From an uncultured Oscillospiraceae bacterium (GTDB lineage Bacteria > Bacillota > Clostridia > Oscillospirales > Oscillospiraceae): 64,000 nucleotides of DNA. A program made the position numbers and the translations under genes. Location of the stretch: positions 62,001 through 126,000 of the forward strand of contig CAKUEH010000004.1 of the NCBI GenBank assembly GCA_934646185.1, in the 5' to 3' direction. Of this stretch, positions 22,698 to 31,657 are shown in pieces (the first letter of the stretch is position 1; each line of letters begins with the position of its first letter). The notes under the pieces are model-generated. The model ran no database searches and was not told the DNA's origin. It saw nothing but the letters and a program-made list of their open reading frames with translations.

Positions 22698-24487
22698 CCG
22701 CGCGCCTCCTTTCCGGAAGGCCGCTGCCAGACGGCGTCGGGATCCTCCGGCGCGGGCTCTTCAGCGGCAGGCTCCTCCGCGTCAGGTTCTTCCGGCAGCG
22801 GCGTGACGCCGTGCGGGACGCGGATGGCGACGGAGGCGTTCTGCCGGGTGTCCGCGGCCTTGACAAAGGCCAGCAGGCCCCACACGCAGACCATGCTCGA
22901 CCCGCCGTTTGACACGAACGGGAACGTCACGCCCGTGAGCGGCAGGAAATCCGCCATGCCGAACACGTTTAAAATCGTCTGCGTGACCATGACCGTCACG
23001 GCCGCGCAGGCGCCGATGGTATAGAAGCAGCTTCTGCCCGCGGGCGCGGAGCGCACGACGAAGCAGGCGAGAATGACGATGCACACGACCATCAGCACCG
23101 CCATGATGAGGCCCCATTCCTCCGAGACGAAGGCGAAGACCAGATCGGTGTCCGACGCCGCGACGTATTTGAGCCAGCCCTTTCCCGGCCCGAGGCCGAA
23201 CAGGCCGCCCGAGGCGATGCACATCATCGAGCGCGTCTGGGAATACCCGGTCGTGAGCGCATAGTCCCACACGTGGCCCCAGGCCTCAAAGCGGTTTCGC
23301 GCATAGGGCAGAAAGCGCAGCACCAGAACGCCCGCGAAGCCCGTCGCGGCGATGGCCAGCGCGATGGTCGCAAAGTTGCCGGAGCGCAGGAAGGCGATGA
23401 CAAGAAACGCGACAAAGAAAATGACCGCGGTGCCGAAGTCCTTCATAAGCGCCAGACACGCGCAGATCACGGCGGAATAGGCGATGAACAGCACGATGTT
23501 GCGCTTCGCCATCAGCCGCGAGAGCGTGGACGCGCCGACATAGATAAAGCAGACTTTGACGAATTCCGACGGCTGGAACGACACGCCGCCCAGCTGGATC
23601 CAGTTGCGCGCGCCGAATTTCTCCACGCCGAAGAGCAGGTTGAACGCCAGCAGACCGATGCCCGCCACGGCGGCCAGGTACCGCACGGCCTTCGCCCGCT
23701 CCAGATCGCGCAGCGACCAGCAGACGGCCAGAAACACGCATACGCCCGCGACGATGGCCAGCAGCTCCTTGACAAGGCTTTCCGGCGCGGAGCTCGACAC
23801 GACGGCAAGGCCCATCGTACACAGGAAAAACGCCAGCGTCTCGGCCTCGAAGCCCGTCCTGCGGAACGCGCGCAGAGCAAGATACAGCGCCCATTCCAGC
23901 GCGATCAGCCCGCCGAAGACGGTCAGCTCCAGCGCGGGAGCGCAGCCGCCGAGAATGAGCTGCACCGCCGTCAGCAGCTGGAACAGCGTCAGAAGCAGCA
24001 GCGTCGGCACCTGATGCACGGCGTGGCCGGCCCGCGTGCGGGTACCGGCCTGGATGCGCTCCTGCTCCTTTGTCAGGGGGATGAGCGTAAAATTCACGCC
24101 GCCCATCGTAATGACGTCGCCGAAGCGCAGCGCGGACAGCGCCGTCTGCTTTCCGTTCACGAACACGCCGGATTTGGAATGCGCGTCCGAGATCGTCCAG
24201 CTGCCGTCGTCGTAGCGCGTTAAAACCGCGTGGGTGCGCGAGACGGTCGGGTAGCCGAGCTGCACGTCGCAGCCCGCGCCGCGGCCGACGAGGCTTTCCC
24301 AGTGCGTGACGGGGATGTGCGCGCCGTCCGGCGTGGTGAGCCACGCCCAGACCTCCGGCTCAGGCCGGAACGTCAGCAGACTCACCGCGCAGCGGATCAG
24401 GATCCCCAGCGCGAGCACCGGGAACAGATAGCACAGCCACGGAACGGGCTCAAATTGTGAAAAAAACGTAGTCAGTGCGTCCTGCAT
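22694..24487 (-). CDS. FHA domain fused to a SEDS (RodA/FtsW/SpoVE) peptidoglycan glycosyltransferase
   Basis: A 597-residue membrane protein: one N-terminal helix (17-38), a cytosolic FHA phosphothreonine-binding domain (about 60-135; GRG 68-70, SRTH 83-86, NG 111-112), then a SEDS polymerase of about ten helices. The SEDS part has GARNWIQLGGVSFQPSEF, the KDFGTA segment and NGGSSM, and the tail is acidic and Pro/Glu-rich. SEDS proteins polymerise glycan strands with a class B PBP, encoded next. The FHA fusion suggests control by a Ser/Thr kinase; none is in this window. Confidence 0.9.
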   Translation of the reverse strand: MQDALTTFFSQFEPVPWLCYLFPVLALGILIRCAVSLLTFRPEPEVWAWLTTPDGAHIPVTHWESLVGRGAGCDVQLGYPTVSRTHAVLTRYDDGSWTISDAHSKSGVFVNGKQTALSALRFGDVITMGGVNFTLIPLTKEQERIQAGTRTRAGHAVHQVPTLLLLTLFQLLTAVQLILGGCAPALELTVFGGLIALEWALYLALRAFRRTGFEAETLAFFLCTMGLAVVSSSAPESLVKELLAIVAGVCVFLAVCWSLRDLERAKAVRYLAAVAGIGLLAFNLLFGVEKFGARNWIQLGGVSFQPSEFVKVCFIYVGASTLSRLMAKRNIVLFIAYSAVICACLALMKDFGTAVIFFVAFLVIAFLRSGNFATIALAIAATGFAGVLVLRFLPYARNRFEAWGHVWDYALTTGYSQTRSMMCIASGGLFGLGPGKGWLKYVAASDTDLVFAFVSEEWGLIMAVLMVVCIVILACFVVRSAPAGRSCFYTIGACAAVTVMVTQTILNVFGMADFLPLTGVTFPFVSNGGSSMVCVWGLLAFVKAADTRQNASVAIRVPHGVTPLPEEPDAEEPAAEEPAPEDPDAVWQRPSGKEARG

Positions 24488-24514
24488 GCGAAATTCTCCA
24501 TGAAGCGGCGGTTT

Positions 24515-25759
24515 TCAGGAATTGACTTCCTGCTCCTCTCCGGGCAGATCGGCGACCTCGCTGATCGGGCCGTAGGCCGCCGTGTCGGTGGTCAGGTTCT
24601 TTTTGCGGAGCTTGTTGTTGACGGAATCGGAAATGAGCAGATAAATAATCGCGAACACCGGCACGCCCAGGATCATGCCCGCGAAACCGAAGAGGCTGGC
24701 CGCGATGGTGATGGACGCGAGCACCCAGAAGCCCGAGATGCCGACGGTGTTGCCGAGGATCTTCGGCCCGATGACGTTGCCGTCCACCTGCTGCAGCACC
24801 AGAATGAAAATGACAAAATAGAACGCCTGCAGCGGGTTCACCAGCAGAATGAGGAACGCGCACGGCACAAGGCCGATGATCGGCCCGAAGAACGGAATGA
24901 CGTTCGTCACGCCGATGACCGTGGCGATGAGGGCCGGATACGGCATTTTAAGGATCAGGATGCCGATGTAGCACAGCACGCCGATAATGGCCGAGTCGAC
25001 GATCTTGCCGATGACGAAGCCGTTGAACACGCGGTAGATATTGCGGCCGAGATAGAAGATATGGTCCGCGCCCTTCGGGGAAAACAGCGCGACGATGATC
25101 TTCTTGCTCTGCGCCTGAAACGTCTCCTTCGACCACAGGATATAGATCGACGCGACGAAGCCGATGAGGAAATTCAGGAAGCTCTTGACGATGGCGACCA
25201 CGGAGCTCGTGAGCGTGGTCAGGAGCTTCTGCACGTCCTGTAAAAACGTCGTGGTGATCCAGTTGTTGATGAAATCATAGATCTTGCCGAGCGCCGTGTC
25301 GACATAGCTCTGGATCTCGGGGTTGTCCTCGAGAATGTTCGTGACCCAGCGGTCGATGCTGGTATAATAATTTTCCGCGTTGTCCACGATCCCGACGACG
25401 CTCTCATACAGCTGCGGCAGCAGCATGGAGAAAAAGGCGTACAGGATCAAAACCGCCACGACGACGCCGACGAAAATGCCCGCCGCACGGCTCAGATTGC
25501 GGATGAGCGCGGGCTTCCACTTTGTCTTCTGCTCCAGCAGCGGCAAAAGGCGGCTGTCGACAAAGCGCACGATCGGATTCAGAAGGAACGCGATCACCAC
25601 GCCGAAGATCAGCGGCTCCAGAATCGCCTCCAGCGCGGTCAGCATGCCGAAGAAGCCCGGCAGATTCGTAAAGATCACGACGAGCAGAATGCTGATAAAG
25701 ATCACGACCAACGCCGTCAGTCCCCATTTGACGTATGGCTTGTCCCGGTGTTCGTTCAT
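24515..25759 (-). CDS. AI-2E family membrane transporter
   Basis: A 414-residue polytopic protein of the AI-2 exporter/PerM family: paired N-terminal helices (about 12-60), a central extracytoplasmic helical region (about 110-190) and the conserved C-terminal helices with GxxNxIPFFGPIIG and the VDGNVIGPKILG segment. Substrates range from autoinducer export to Na+/H+ exchange, so none is assigned. It is the first gene of the operon; the FHA-SEDS gene starts 27 bp downstream, placing it with wall synthesis. Confidence 0.88.
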   Translation of the reverse strand: MNEHRDKPYVKWGLTALVVIFISILLVVIFTNLPGFFGMLTALEAILEPLIFGVVIAFLLNPIVRFVDSRLLPLLEQKTKWKPALIRNLSRAAGIFVGVVVAVLILYAFFSMLLPQLYESVVGIVDNAENYYTSIDRWVTNILEDNPEIQSYVDTALGKIYDFINNWITTTFLQDVQKLLTTLTSSVVAIVKSFLNFLIGFVASIYILWSKETFQAQSKKIIVALFSPKGADHIFYLGRNIYRVFNGFVIGKIVDSAIIGVLCYIGILILKMPYPALIATVIGVTNVIPFFGPIIGLVPCAFLILLVNPLQAFYFVIFILVLQQVDGNVIGPKILGNTVGISGFWVLASITIAASLFGFAGMILGVPVFAIIYLLISDSVNNKLRKKNLTTDTAAYGPISEVADLPGEEQEVNS

Positions 25760-25815
25760 GTGCGGCTCTCCTTTTTCTGTTTGCTATTATAAAGTATCAT
25801 ATCTGCCCGGAAACG

Positions 25816-26640
25816 TCAATTCCCGCGAAGAAGCGCGATCTCCGCCGCGTAGCCCGGCAGCTCGTTCGGCGTTTCGAGGATCATGGGCAGTCCCTGAAGG
25901 GCCGGATGGCGCAGGATGCGCCGGAACGTTTCAAGGCCCAGATAGCCCTGCCCGATCTTTTCGTGCCGGTCCTTGTACGCGCCGCAGGGATTTTTGCTGT
26001 CGTTCAGATGCAGCGCCTTCAGGCGGTCAAGACCGATCACGCGGTCGAATTCGGCCAGCACGCCGTCCAGATCGTGTACGATGTCGTAGCCCGCGTCCGA
26101 CACATGGCACGTATCGAGGCACACGCCGAGCTGGTCTTTGCACCGGCAGGCGTCGAGGATGGCGCGCAGCTCTTCAAACCGGCCGCCGACCTCGCTTCCC
26201 TTGCCGGACATCGTCTCGAGCAGGACCGTCGTGTGCTGCCCGGGCCGCACGACCGCGTCCAGACACGCGGCGATCAGCCCGATCCCGGCCTCAACGCCCT
26301 GCCCGACGTGGCTGCCGGGGTGGAAATTGTAGAAATTCCCGGGCGTCAGCTCCATGCGCTGCAGATCATCCGTGAAGACCTCGCGGGCAAATTCGCGCGT
26401 CCGCTCGTCCTTCGAGCAGGGGTTCAGCGTATACGGCGCGTGCGCCACGAGCGGGCCGAGCAGCCCGCGCTGCTGCATCTGCGCGAGCGCGGCGGCGTCC
26501 GCCGGGTCGGCGCTTTTTGCCGCGCCGCCGCGCGGATTGCGCGTGAAAAACTGAAACGTATTCGCGCCGATGGACAAGGCGATCCTTCCCATCGCGGCAT
26601 AGCCCTTCGACGAGGACAAATGGCAGCCCAGATACAGCAT
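25816..26640 (-). CDS. nfo: Endonuclease IV (AP endonuclease)
   Basis: Cuts DNA 5' to abasic sites in base-excision repair. The 274-residue TIM-barrel protein shows the tri-zinc site motifs: GCHLSSSKGY at the N-terminus, VAHAPYTLNPCS, NFHPGSHVG, LETMSGKGSEVG, CLDTCHVSDAGYD, HLNDSKNPCGAYKDRHEKIGQG split across the sheet, and LETPNE near the end. The start at 26640 is fixed by GGGAGG 6 bp upstream, although the frame is open further to 26703. It is monocistronic. Confidence 0.95.
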   Translation of the reverse strand: MLYLGCHLSSSKGYAAMGRIALSIGANTFQFFTRNPRGGAAKSADPADAAALAQMQQRGLLGPLVAHAPYTLNPCSKDERTREFAREVFTDDLQRMELTPGNFYNFHPGSHVGQGVEAGIGLIAACLDAVVRPGQHTTVLLETMSGKGSEVGGRFEELRAILDACRCKDQLGVCLDTCHVSDAGYDIVHDLDGVLAEFDRVIGLDRLKALHLNDSKNPCGAYKDRHEKIGQGYLGLETFRRILRHPALQGLPMILETPNELPGYAAEIALLRGN

Positions 26641-26703
26641 AAACGGCCTCCCGGAATCGATTTTCTGTATTTTATCACAATTCCGGAAAATCCGCAATTC
26701 CAC

Positions 26704-26732
26704 TTGCGTCCGGGACAGGAAATCTATACAAT
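26704..26732 (+). promoter_or_regulatory. Promoter of the WYL regulator gene
   Basis: TTGCGT (26704-26709), 17-bp spacer, TACAAT (26727-26732), 34 bp before the start. Confidence 0.65.
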
Positions 26733-26766
26733 AAATATATCACATACCGGCAGGAGGCGCGGGTTT

Positions 26767-27744
26767 ATGGGACGGACGGAGAATCAGAAGCTGAAGCTGC
26801 TGTATCTGAAGGAGCTGTTTGAGCGGCAGTCGGACGAGGAGCATCTGCTTTCCATGCAGGATATTCTGGACGCGCTCGCCGCGCGCGGCATCCGCGCCGA
26901 GCGCAAGAGCGTCTACGACGATATTCTCTGCCTGCAGCAGTTCGGCATGGATATCGTGACGGTCAGAGGAAAGCGCGGCGGGTATTTTCTCGCCTCGCGC
27001 ACGTTTGAGCTGCCGGAGCTGAAGCTGCTGGTCGACGCCGTGCAGTCGAGCCGGTTTCTGTCGGAGCGCAAATCCATGCAGCTGATCGCCAAGCTCGAGA
27101 CGCTTGCCAGCCAGTACGCCGCAGGGAGCCTGCGGCGGCAGGTCACGGTCGCGGGCCGCGTCAAGACCATGAACGAGAGCGTCTATTATTCCGTCGACCT
27201 GCTGCATGAGGCCATCCAGAAAAACAGCCGCATCACGTTCCGTTATTTTGACTACGATCTGAACGGCGCCCGCCGCTACCGGCCGGGGCTCTATGCCGCA
27301 AGCCCCTACGCGCTCTGCTGGCAGGATGAAAATTATTATCTCGTCGCGCATTCCGAGCGCCACGGGCTGACGCACTACCGCGTGGACAAGATGGCCTCGA
27401 TCAGCATGACGGGCGAACCGCGCTATATGGACGCGCAGACGCGCGAGCTCGATCTGGCCGAATACGGCAAAAACGTCTTCGGCATGTTTGCCGGCAGCCG
27501 CGAGCAGCTGCGGCTGCGGTTCGACCGGTCGCTCGCGGGCGTTGTGCTCGACCGCTTCGGACGCGGTACGCTGTGCGTCCCGGACGGGCCGGACAGGTTC
27601 GTCTGCACGGTAGACGTCGCGGTATCGCCGAATTTTTTCGGCTGGCTGGCCTCGTTTGGCGCGCGGGCGGAGCTGCTCGCGCCCGCGTCCGTGCGGGAAG
27701 CGTTCGTCGCTTTGTGCCAGGAGGCGGAGGCGGCAAACAGCTGA
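26767..27744 (+). CDS. WYL-domain transcriptional regulator
   Basis: A 325-residue one-component regulator: an N-terminal winged helix (about 10-75, SMQDILDALAARG and the KSVYDDILCLQQFG helix), then a WYL ligand-sensing domain (about 140-230; CWQDENYYLVAH is the W-Y-L strand) and a C-terminal WCX-like domain. WYL regulators bind nucleic-acid-type or small ligands and often control defence or DNA repair genes. No defence genes are adjacent, so the target is unknown. AGGAGG is 9 bp upstream. A long in-frame extension upstream is antisense to nfo and was rejected. Confidence 0.88.
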   Translation: MGRTENQKLKLLYLKELFERQSDEEHLLSMQDILDALAARGIRAERKSVYDDILCLQQFGMDIVTVRGKRGGYFLASRTFELPELKLLVDAVQSSRFLSERKSMQLIAKLETLASQYAAGSLRRQVTVAGRVKTMNESVYYSVDLLHEAIQKNSRITFRYFDYDLNGARRYRPGLYAASPYALCWQDENYYLVAHSERHGLTHYRVDKMASISMTGEPRYMDAQTRELDLAEYGKNVFGMFAGSREQLRLRFDRSLAGVVLDRFGRGTLCVPDGPDRFVCTVDVAVSPNFFGWLASFGARAELLAPASVREAFVALCQEAEAANS

Positions 27745-27789
27745 TCTGCGGCGCGGCTGCAAAAAAACTGTTTTTTTCAGAAATAGCAC

Positions 27790-27818
27790 TGGAAAAATCC
27801 GCGCGGATACTGTATGAT
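27790..27818 (+). promoter_or_regulatory. Probable promoter of the transketolase operon
   Basis: TGGAAA (27790-27795), 17-bp spacer, TATGAT (27813-27818). It leaves a leader of about 100 bp with no obvious riboswitch. Confidence 0.5.
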
Positions 27819-27924
27819 AGAAGCTGGAATGCAACAAGAAGCAAAACGAATTTTCTTGCCAGCCAAATCAATCCCACACGAACGCAGGGGAATCCCGATT
27901 CTATGAACAAAGGAAGGAATTCAT

Positions 27925-28767
27925 ATGGAACAAACCAAACTGAAGGCGCTCGAGCTGAACGCGGCCAAGGCGCGTTTTTATGGCGTCCAGATGGTACACG
28001 ACGCGGCCTCCGGCCATCCGGGCGGCTCGATGAGCTGCATGGACGTGCTGACGTACCTGTATTTCGCCGAAATGCACGTCGATCCCAAAAACCCGCACGC
28101 CCCCGCGCGTGACCGCTTCGTCATGTCCAAGGGCCACTGCTCGCCCGCCGTGTATCCGGTGCTGGCGCTGCGCGGCTTCTTCCCGGTCGAGGAGCTGAAG
28201 ATGTTCCGCCGCATCGACGGCCATATGTCCGGCCATGTGGAAATGAAATATGTTCCCGGCGTCGATATGTCCACCGGCTCTCTGGGCCAGGGCATCTCCG
28301 TTGCGGTCGGCATGGCGCTGGCCGGCAAAGTCGCGAAGAAAGATTACCGCGTCTACGCCATTCTCGGCGACGGCGAGGTCGCCGAGGGCCAGGTCTGGGA
28401 GGCCATGATGGCCGCCAACAAGTACCACCTCGATAACCTCTGCGCCTGCGTCGACGTCAACGGTCTGCAGATCGACGGCGAGACGAAGGACGTCATGCCC
28501 ACCGAGCCGCTGGACAAGAAATTCGAAGCCTTCGGCTGGCACGTGATCAAGATCGACGGCCACGACTTCGAGCAGATCGAAGCCGCCTACAAGGAAGCCG
28601 AGCAGACCAAGGGCCAGCCCACCATGATCCTCGCGAAGACCGTCAAGGGCAAGGGCGTGAGCTTTATGGAAAACAACGCGGGCTGGCACGGCAAGGCCCC
28701 CAACGATGAGCAGTGGGAGACCGCCAAGGCAGAGCTCGAAGCGAAGATCAAGGAACTGGAGGGTTAA
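27925..28767 (+). CDS. Transketolase, N-terminal (TPP-binding) subunit
   Basis: Half of a split transketolase that moves two-carbon ketol units in the pentose phosphate pathway. The 280-residue subunit holds the pyrophosphate-binding half: SGHPGGSMSCMD (about 30-41), SKGHCSP, GSLGQGISVAVGMA and the GDGEVAEGQVWEA thiamine-diphosphate motif. The ribosome site is AAGGAAGG. The C-terminal subunit starts 3 bp after its stop, so the two are made in equal amounts. Confidence 0.94.
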   Translation: MEQTKLKALELNAAKARFYGVQMVHDAASGHPGGSMSCMDVLTYLYFAEMHVDPKNPHAPARDRFVMSKGHCSPAVYPVLALRGFFPVEELKMFRRIDGHMSGHVEMKYVPGVDMSTGSLGQGISVAVGMALAGKVAKKDYRVYAILGDGEVAEGQVWEAMMAANKYHLDNLCACVDVNGLQIDGETKDVMPTEPLDKKFEAFGWHVIKIDGHDFEQIEAAYKEAEQTKGQPTMILAKTVKGKGVSFMENNAGWHGKAPNDEQWETAKAELEAKIKELEG

Positions 28768-28770
28768 AAA

Positions 28771-29718
28771 ATGGCTGAGAAGATTGCAACCCGTGAAGCA
28801 TACGGCAAGGCGCTCGCTGCGCTGGCCGAAAAATATCCCGACCTTGTCTGCTTCGACGCAGACCTTGCGGGCGCGACCATGACGAAGTATTTCAAGGCCG
28901 CCTGCCCGGAGCGCTTTTTTGACATGGGCATCGCCGAGGCCGATATGGTCGGCGTCGCCGCCGGCATGAGCCTGTGCGGCTTCAAGCCCTTCGTAAACAC
29001 GTTCGCCATGTTCGCCGCCGGCCGCGCGTGGGAGCAGGTCCGCAACTCCGTCGCTTACCCGCACCTGAACGTCAAGGTCGTCGGCAGCCATGGCGGTCTG
29101 TCCGTCGGCGAGGACGGCGCGACCCACCAGTGTATCGAGGATTTCGCCATCATGCGCGCCATCCCCGGCATGCTGGTCCTGTGCCCGTGCGACGGCAACG
29201 AGATGCGGCAGGCCGTCGAGGCGCTCGTCAATTACGAGGGCCCGGCCTACATGCGTCTGGGCCGTCTGGCCGTCGAGACCGTCACCGATACCATCCCCGG
29301 CTACAAGTTTGAGCTCGGCAAGGGCGCGACGCTGCGTGACGGCACCGACGTGACCATCATCGCCGTCGGCATGAACGTGCAGATGGCGCTGGCTGCCGCT
29401 GAAAAGCTGGCTTCCGAAGGCGTTTCCGCCCGCGTGATCGACATGCATACCATCAAGCCGCTCGACACGGAGCTGGTTCTGAAGGCCGCGAAGGAGACCG
29501 GCGCGATCGTCACCACCGAAGAGGCCAACGTCCTCGGCGGTCTCGGCGCGGCAGTCGCCGAATACCTGAGCGAGAATTACCCTGTGCCCGTCGTCCGCCA
29601 CGGCGTCAACGACGAGTTTGGCCGCAGCGGCAAGGCTCCGCTGGTGCTCGACGCCTACGGCGTGAACGCCGACGGCATCGTCGCCAAGGCCAGGCAGGCG
29701 CTGGCCATGAAGAAATAA
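28771..29718 (+). CDS. Transketolase, C-terminal subunit
   Basis: A 315-residue partner with the pyrimidine-binding and C-terminal domains of transketolase. It carries FDADLAGATM, the catalytic glutamate in DMGIAEADMVGVAAGM, SHGGLSVGEDGATHQ with the substrate-binding histidines, and a C-terminal nucleotide-like domain ending HGVNDEFGRSGKA. It is translated directly after the N-terminal half and ends in a strong terminator. A role as a DXP-synthase-like enzyme is unlikely, given the close pairing. Confidence 0.93.
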   Translation: MAEKIATREAYGKALAALAEKYPDLVCFDADLAGATMTKYFKAACPERFFDMGIAEADMVGVAAGMSLCGFKPFVNTFAMFAAGRAWEQVRNSVAYPHLNVKVVGSHGGLSVGEDGATHQCIEDFAIMRAIPGMLVLCPCDGNEMRQAVEALVNYEGPAYMRLGRLAVETVTDTIPGYKFELGKGATLRDGTDVTIIAVGMNVQMALAAAEKLASEGVSARVIDMHTIKPLDTELVLKAAKETGAIVTTEEANVLGGLGAAVAEYLSENYPVPVVRHGVNDEFGRSGKAPLVLDAYGVNADGIVAKARQALAMKK

Positions 29719-29735
29719 GCAAACTCTTATAAACG

Positions 29736-29768
29736 CAGCCGCCCCCGGAAACCGGGGGCGGCTGTTCT
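29736..29768 (+). terminator. Terminator of the transketolase operon
   Basis: Perfect 13-bp stem (29736-29748 with 29752-29764) with a 3-base loop, followed by TTCT. It is GC-rich and 17 bp past the stop. Confidence 0.85.
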
Positions 29769-29834
29769 GCGCGGCAGGATGTTCGAAGAAGCGGCCCGGG
29801 GGATGGGCTGCGGCGTTTCCAGCCGAATGCCTTT

Positions 29835-30482
29835 TTACAGATCGACCTTTTCGAACCGTTCCGCCGATCTCCGGTAGGCGAGCCAGACCTCCAGCGCGTA
29901 GACGGCGATGCCGCCGAGCAGGACGGGCAGCTGCCGGATGAGGTCGGCGGGGGCGTAGCTCTCGCAGACCGTCTTCATATACGGGACGATATGGTCGAGC
30001 GCCTCCAGCAGTACGATGGCGAAGAACTGCACGATGCAGGAGACGACGAACGGCTTTCCGAGATCATAGCCGTTTTTGTAGTGCATCGGCAGGAAAATCA
30101 GATCGAACAGGCCCATCAGCACGAAGCCGAAGCCCAGAAACGCCAGATTCGCCTCAATGCCGACCGGGTTGTTGATCTCCGCATAGCCCCGGCGAAGGAG
30201 CATGAACGGAACGCAGACGAGCGCCTGCAAAAGCTGAAGCGTCACGATGGTCGAGAAGCGCGCCCGGACGAGATCGCGCTTTGTGAGCGGCAGCAGCGCC
30301 ATGTAATACACGTCCCGGTTCTCCCGCGCGGCCTGCAGCATGAGGAAAATGCCGAGGGCATTGTAGAAAAACGTGATGTAATACGGATAGCTCGGCACGA
30401 GCACCAGCGCGCTCAGCAGCAAAAACAGCAGCGGCACCGGCGTGACGGTCAGCTTCCATTCCTTTTTGATCAGCAGCTTCAT
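29835..30482 (-). CDS. ABC-2-type membrane permease
   Basis: The membrane half of a two-component ABC exporter, 215 residues with about six helices (for example 15-35, 41-52, 76-96, 110-131, 143-163, 188-204). A frame open further upstream is only an out-of-frame extension across the ATPase gene. The real ATG at 30482 overlaps the ATPase stop in an ATGA. It belongs to the YtrB/BcrA-type partner permeases with unknown substrate. It is the third gene of the AbrB-ATPase-permease operon. Confidence 0.82.
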   Translation of the reverse strand: MKLLIKKEWKLTVTPVPLLFLLLSALVLVPSYPYYITFFYNALGIFLMLQAARENRDVYYMALLPLTKRDLVRARFSTIVTLQLLQALVCVPFMLLRRGYAEINNPVGIEANLAFLGFGFVLMGLFDLIFLPMHYKNGYDLGKPFVVSCIVQFFAIVLLEALDHIVPYMKTVCESYAPADLIRQLPVLLGGIAVYALEVWLAYRRSAERFEKVDL

Positions 30483-31330
30483 GCTTCCGCCTCCCGTTCC
30501 AGATGTACCATGATCTGCTCCAGATTTGCGGGGCTGACCGCAAGTCCGGCGGCAAGTCCCGCGTCCTCCGCGCGGATGAGCGCGTCCAGCTCGCCTCTGT
30601 GGCTGCGCGCGCCGATGAGCTTCGCGCGCAGCGCCGCGCCGCAGGCGGCGTCCGGGCCCTGCACGGACAGATACGCCCCGGTCAGCGCCTGCTTGCTCCC
30701 GCTGACGGCGACGCGGCCGTTTTGAATATAGGTGATCGTGTCGGCGCAGGCGTCGAGATCGGAGGTGATGTGCGTGGAGAAGAGGATCGACACGCCCTCC
30801 TGCTCGCAGAGCGTCAGGAACGTGTCCAGCAGCTCGTCGCGCGAGACGGGGTCGAGGCCGGAGGTGGGCTCGTCGAGAATCAGCAACTCCGCCTTGTGCG
30901 ACATGGCGACGGCCAGCTGATATTTGACCTTCATGCCCTCGGACAGCTCGCACACGCGCTTGCGCTCGTCCAGCGAAAACTGCCGGACGAGCCGCACGTA
31001 GCGTTCGCCGTCCCAGCCGGGATAAAACGCCCTCGTCACGTCCGTCAGCTCCCGCAGGCGCTTGCGCTGGTAATACGACGCGCCGCCGGAGACGAAGCCG
31101 ATGCGCGAGCGGATCGCGCGCTCGTCCGCGTCCATATCCAGTCCGCAGATCGTGATCTTCCCGGTGTCCGGATGTACCAGATGGAGCATGGATTTGAGCG
31201 TCGTGGTCTTGCCCGCGCCGTTGCGGCCGATGAGGCCCATGATCGTCCCCTGTTCCATGGAAAACGAGACGTCGTCCAGCCGAAAGGCCGGATACTGCTT
31301 GCAAAGGCCGTCAAGCCTCAGGATTTCCAT
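30479..31330 (-). CDS. ABC transporter ATP-binding protein (YtrB/BcrA-like)
   Basis: A 283-residue ATPase with Walker A GRNGAGKTTTLK (about 34-45), signature LSEGMKVK (a diverged LSGG motif), Walker B LLILDEPTSGLDP and the H-loop in FSTHITSD. A C-terminal extension of about 70 residues may contact the permease. Family members export antibiotics or respond to wall stress. It overlaps the AbrB-type regulator gene by 20 bp and the permease by 4 bp, so the three proteins are tightly co-expressed. Confidence 0.9.
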   Translation of the reverse strand: MEILRLDGLCKQYPAFRLDDVSFSMEQGTIMGLIGRNGAGKTTTLKSMLHLVHPDTGKITICGLDMDADERAIRSRIGFVSGGASYYQRKRLRELTDVTRAFYPGWDGERYVRLVRQFSLDERKRVCELSEGMKVKYQLAVAMSHKAELLILDEPTSGLDPVSRDELLDTFLTLCEQEGVSILFSTHITSDLDACADTITYIQNGRVAVSGSKQALTGAYLSVQGPDAACGAALRAKLIGARSHRGELDALIRAEDAGLAAGLAVSPANLEQIMVHLEREAEA

Positions 31331-31550
31331 CGTCGTCCGCCTCCTTTGCCAGCCGGAACAGCGAGTCCGGCACGTTCAGATCGTCCATGCCGACCAGCGC
31401 GATGCCGCGCTTTTTGTCGGCCATGAGCAAAAGCTGGTCGCCCGGCTGAATGCCGAACAGCTCGCGCGCACCCTTTGGGATGACGATCTGTCCCTTCTCG
31501 CCGACCTTGACCAGACTGATGAATTTCCCCTTCGGGAACTGCATCGCCAT
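31311..31550 (-). CDS. AbrB/SpoVT-type DNA-binding regulator
   Basis: A 79-residue swapped-hairpin DNA-binding protein; KVGEKGQIVIPKGARELFGIQPGDQLLLM (in two pieces around residues 16-43) is the AbrB fold signature. It is the first gene of the ABC operon, and the ribosome site is AGGAGGG. A perfect 36-bp palindrome covering the promoter lies 21 bp upstream of its start. Autoregulation through that palindrome is the simplest model and is inferred, not shown. Confidence 0.85.
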   Translation of the reverse strand: MAMQFPKGKFISLVKVGEKGQIVIPKGARELFGIQPGDQLLLMADKKRGIALVGMDDLNVPDSLFRLAKEADDDGNPEA

Positions 31551-31570
31551 GAAGATCCCTCCTGATAAAA

Positions 31571-31606
31571 GTTATACTTGGTATGAAATTTCATACCAAG
31601 TATAAC
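31571..31606. promoter_or_regulatory. Perfect 36-bp palindromic operator containing a symmetric promoter
   Basis: The left half GTTATACTTGGTATGAAA is followed by its exact reverse complement. Because of the symmetry, both strands read TTGGTA, 17 bp, TATAAC, so sigma-A-like boxes exist in both directions with the dyad covering both. The minus-strand copy (-10 at 31571-31576) would drive the AbrB/ABC operon. A plus-strand copy would point at the DUF2500 gene at 31716. Confidence 0.75.
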
Positions 31607-31657
31607 ACGAAACCACAAAAATGCAAGCCCTGTTTTTAAATTACCCGGTTGGGGAAC

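Noticed and set aside
25735..26766. In-frame upstream extension of the WYL regulator
   Set aside because: It lies antisense to nfo. The promoter and AGGAGG site place the start at 26767, and the extension has no recognisable motif.
30483..31304. In-frame N-terminal extension of the ABC permease
   Set aside because: This stretch is the ATPase gene read in another frame; the true permease starts at 30482, overlapping the ATPase stop.
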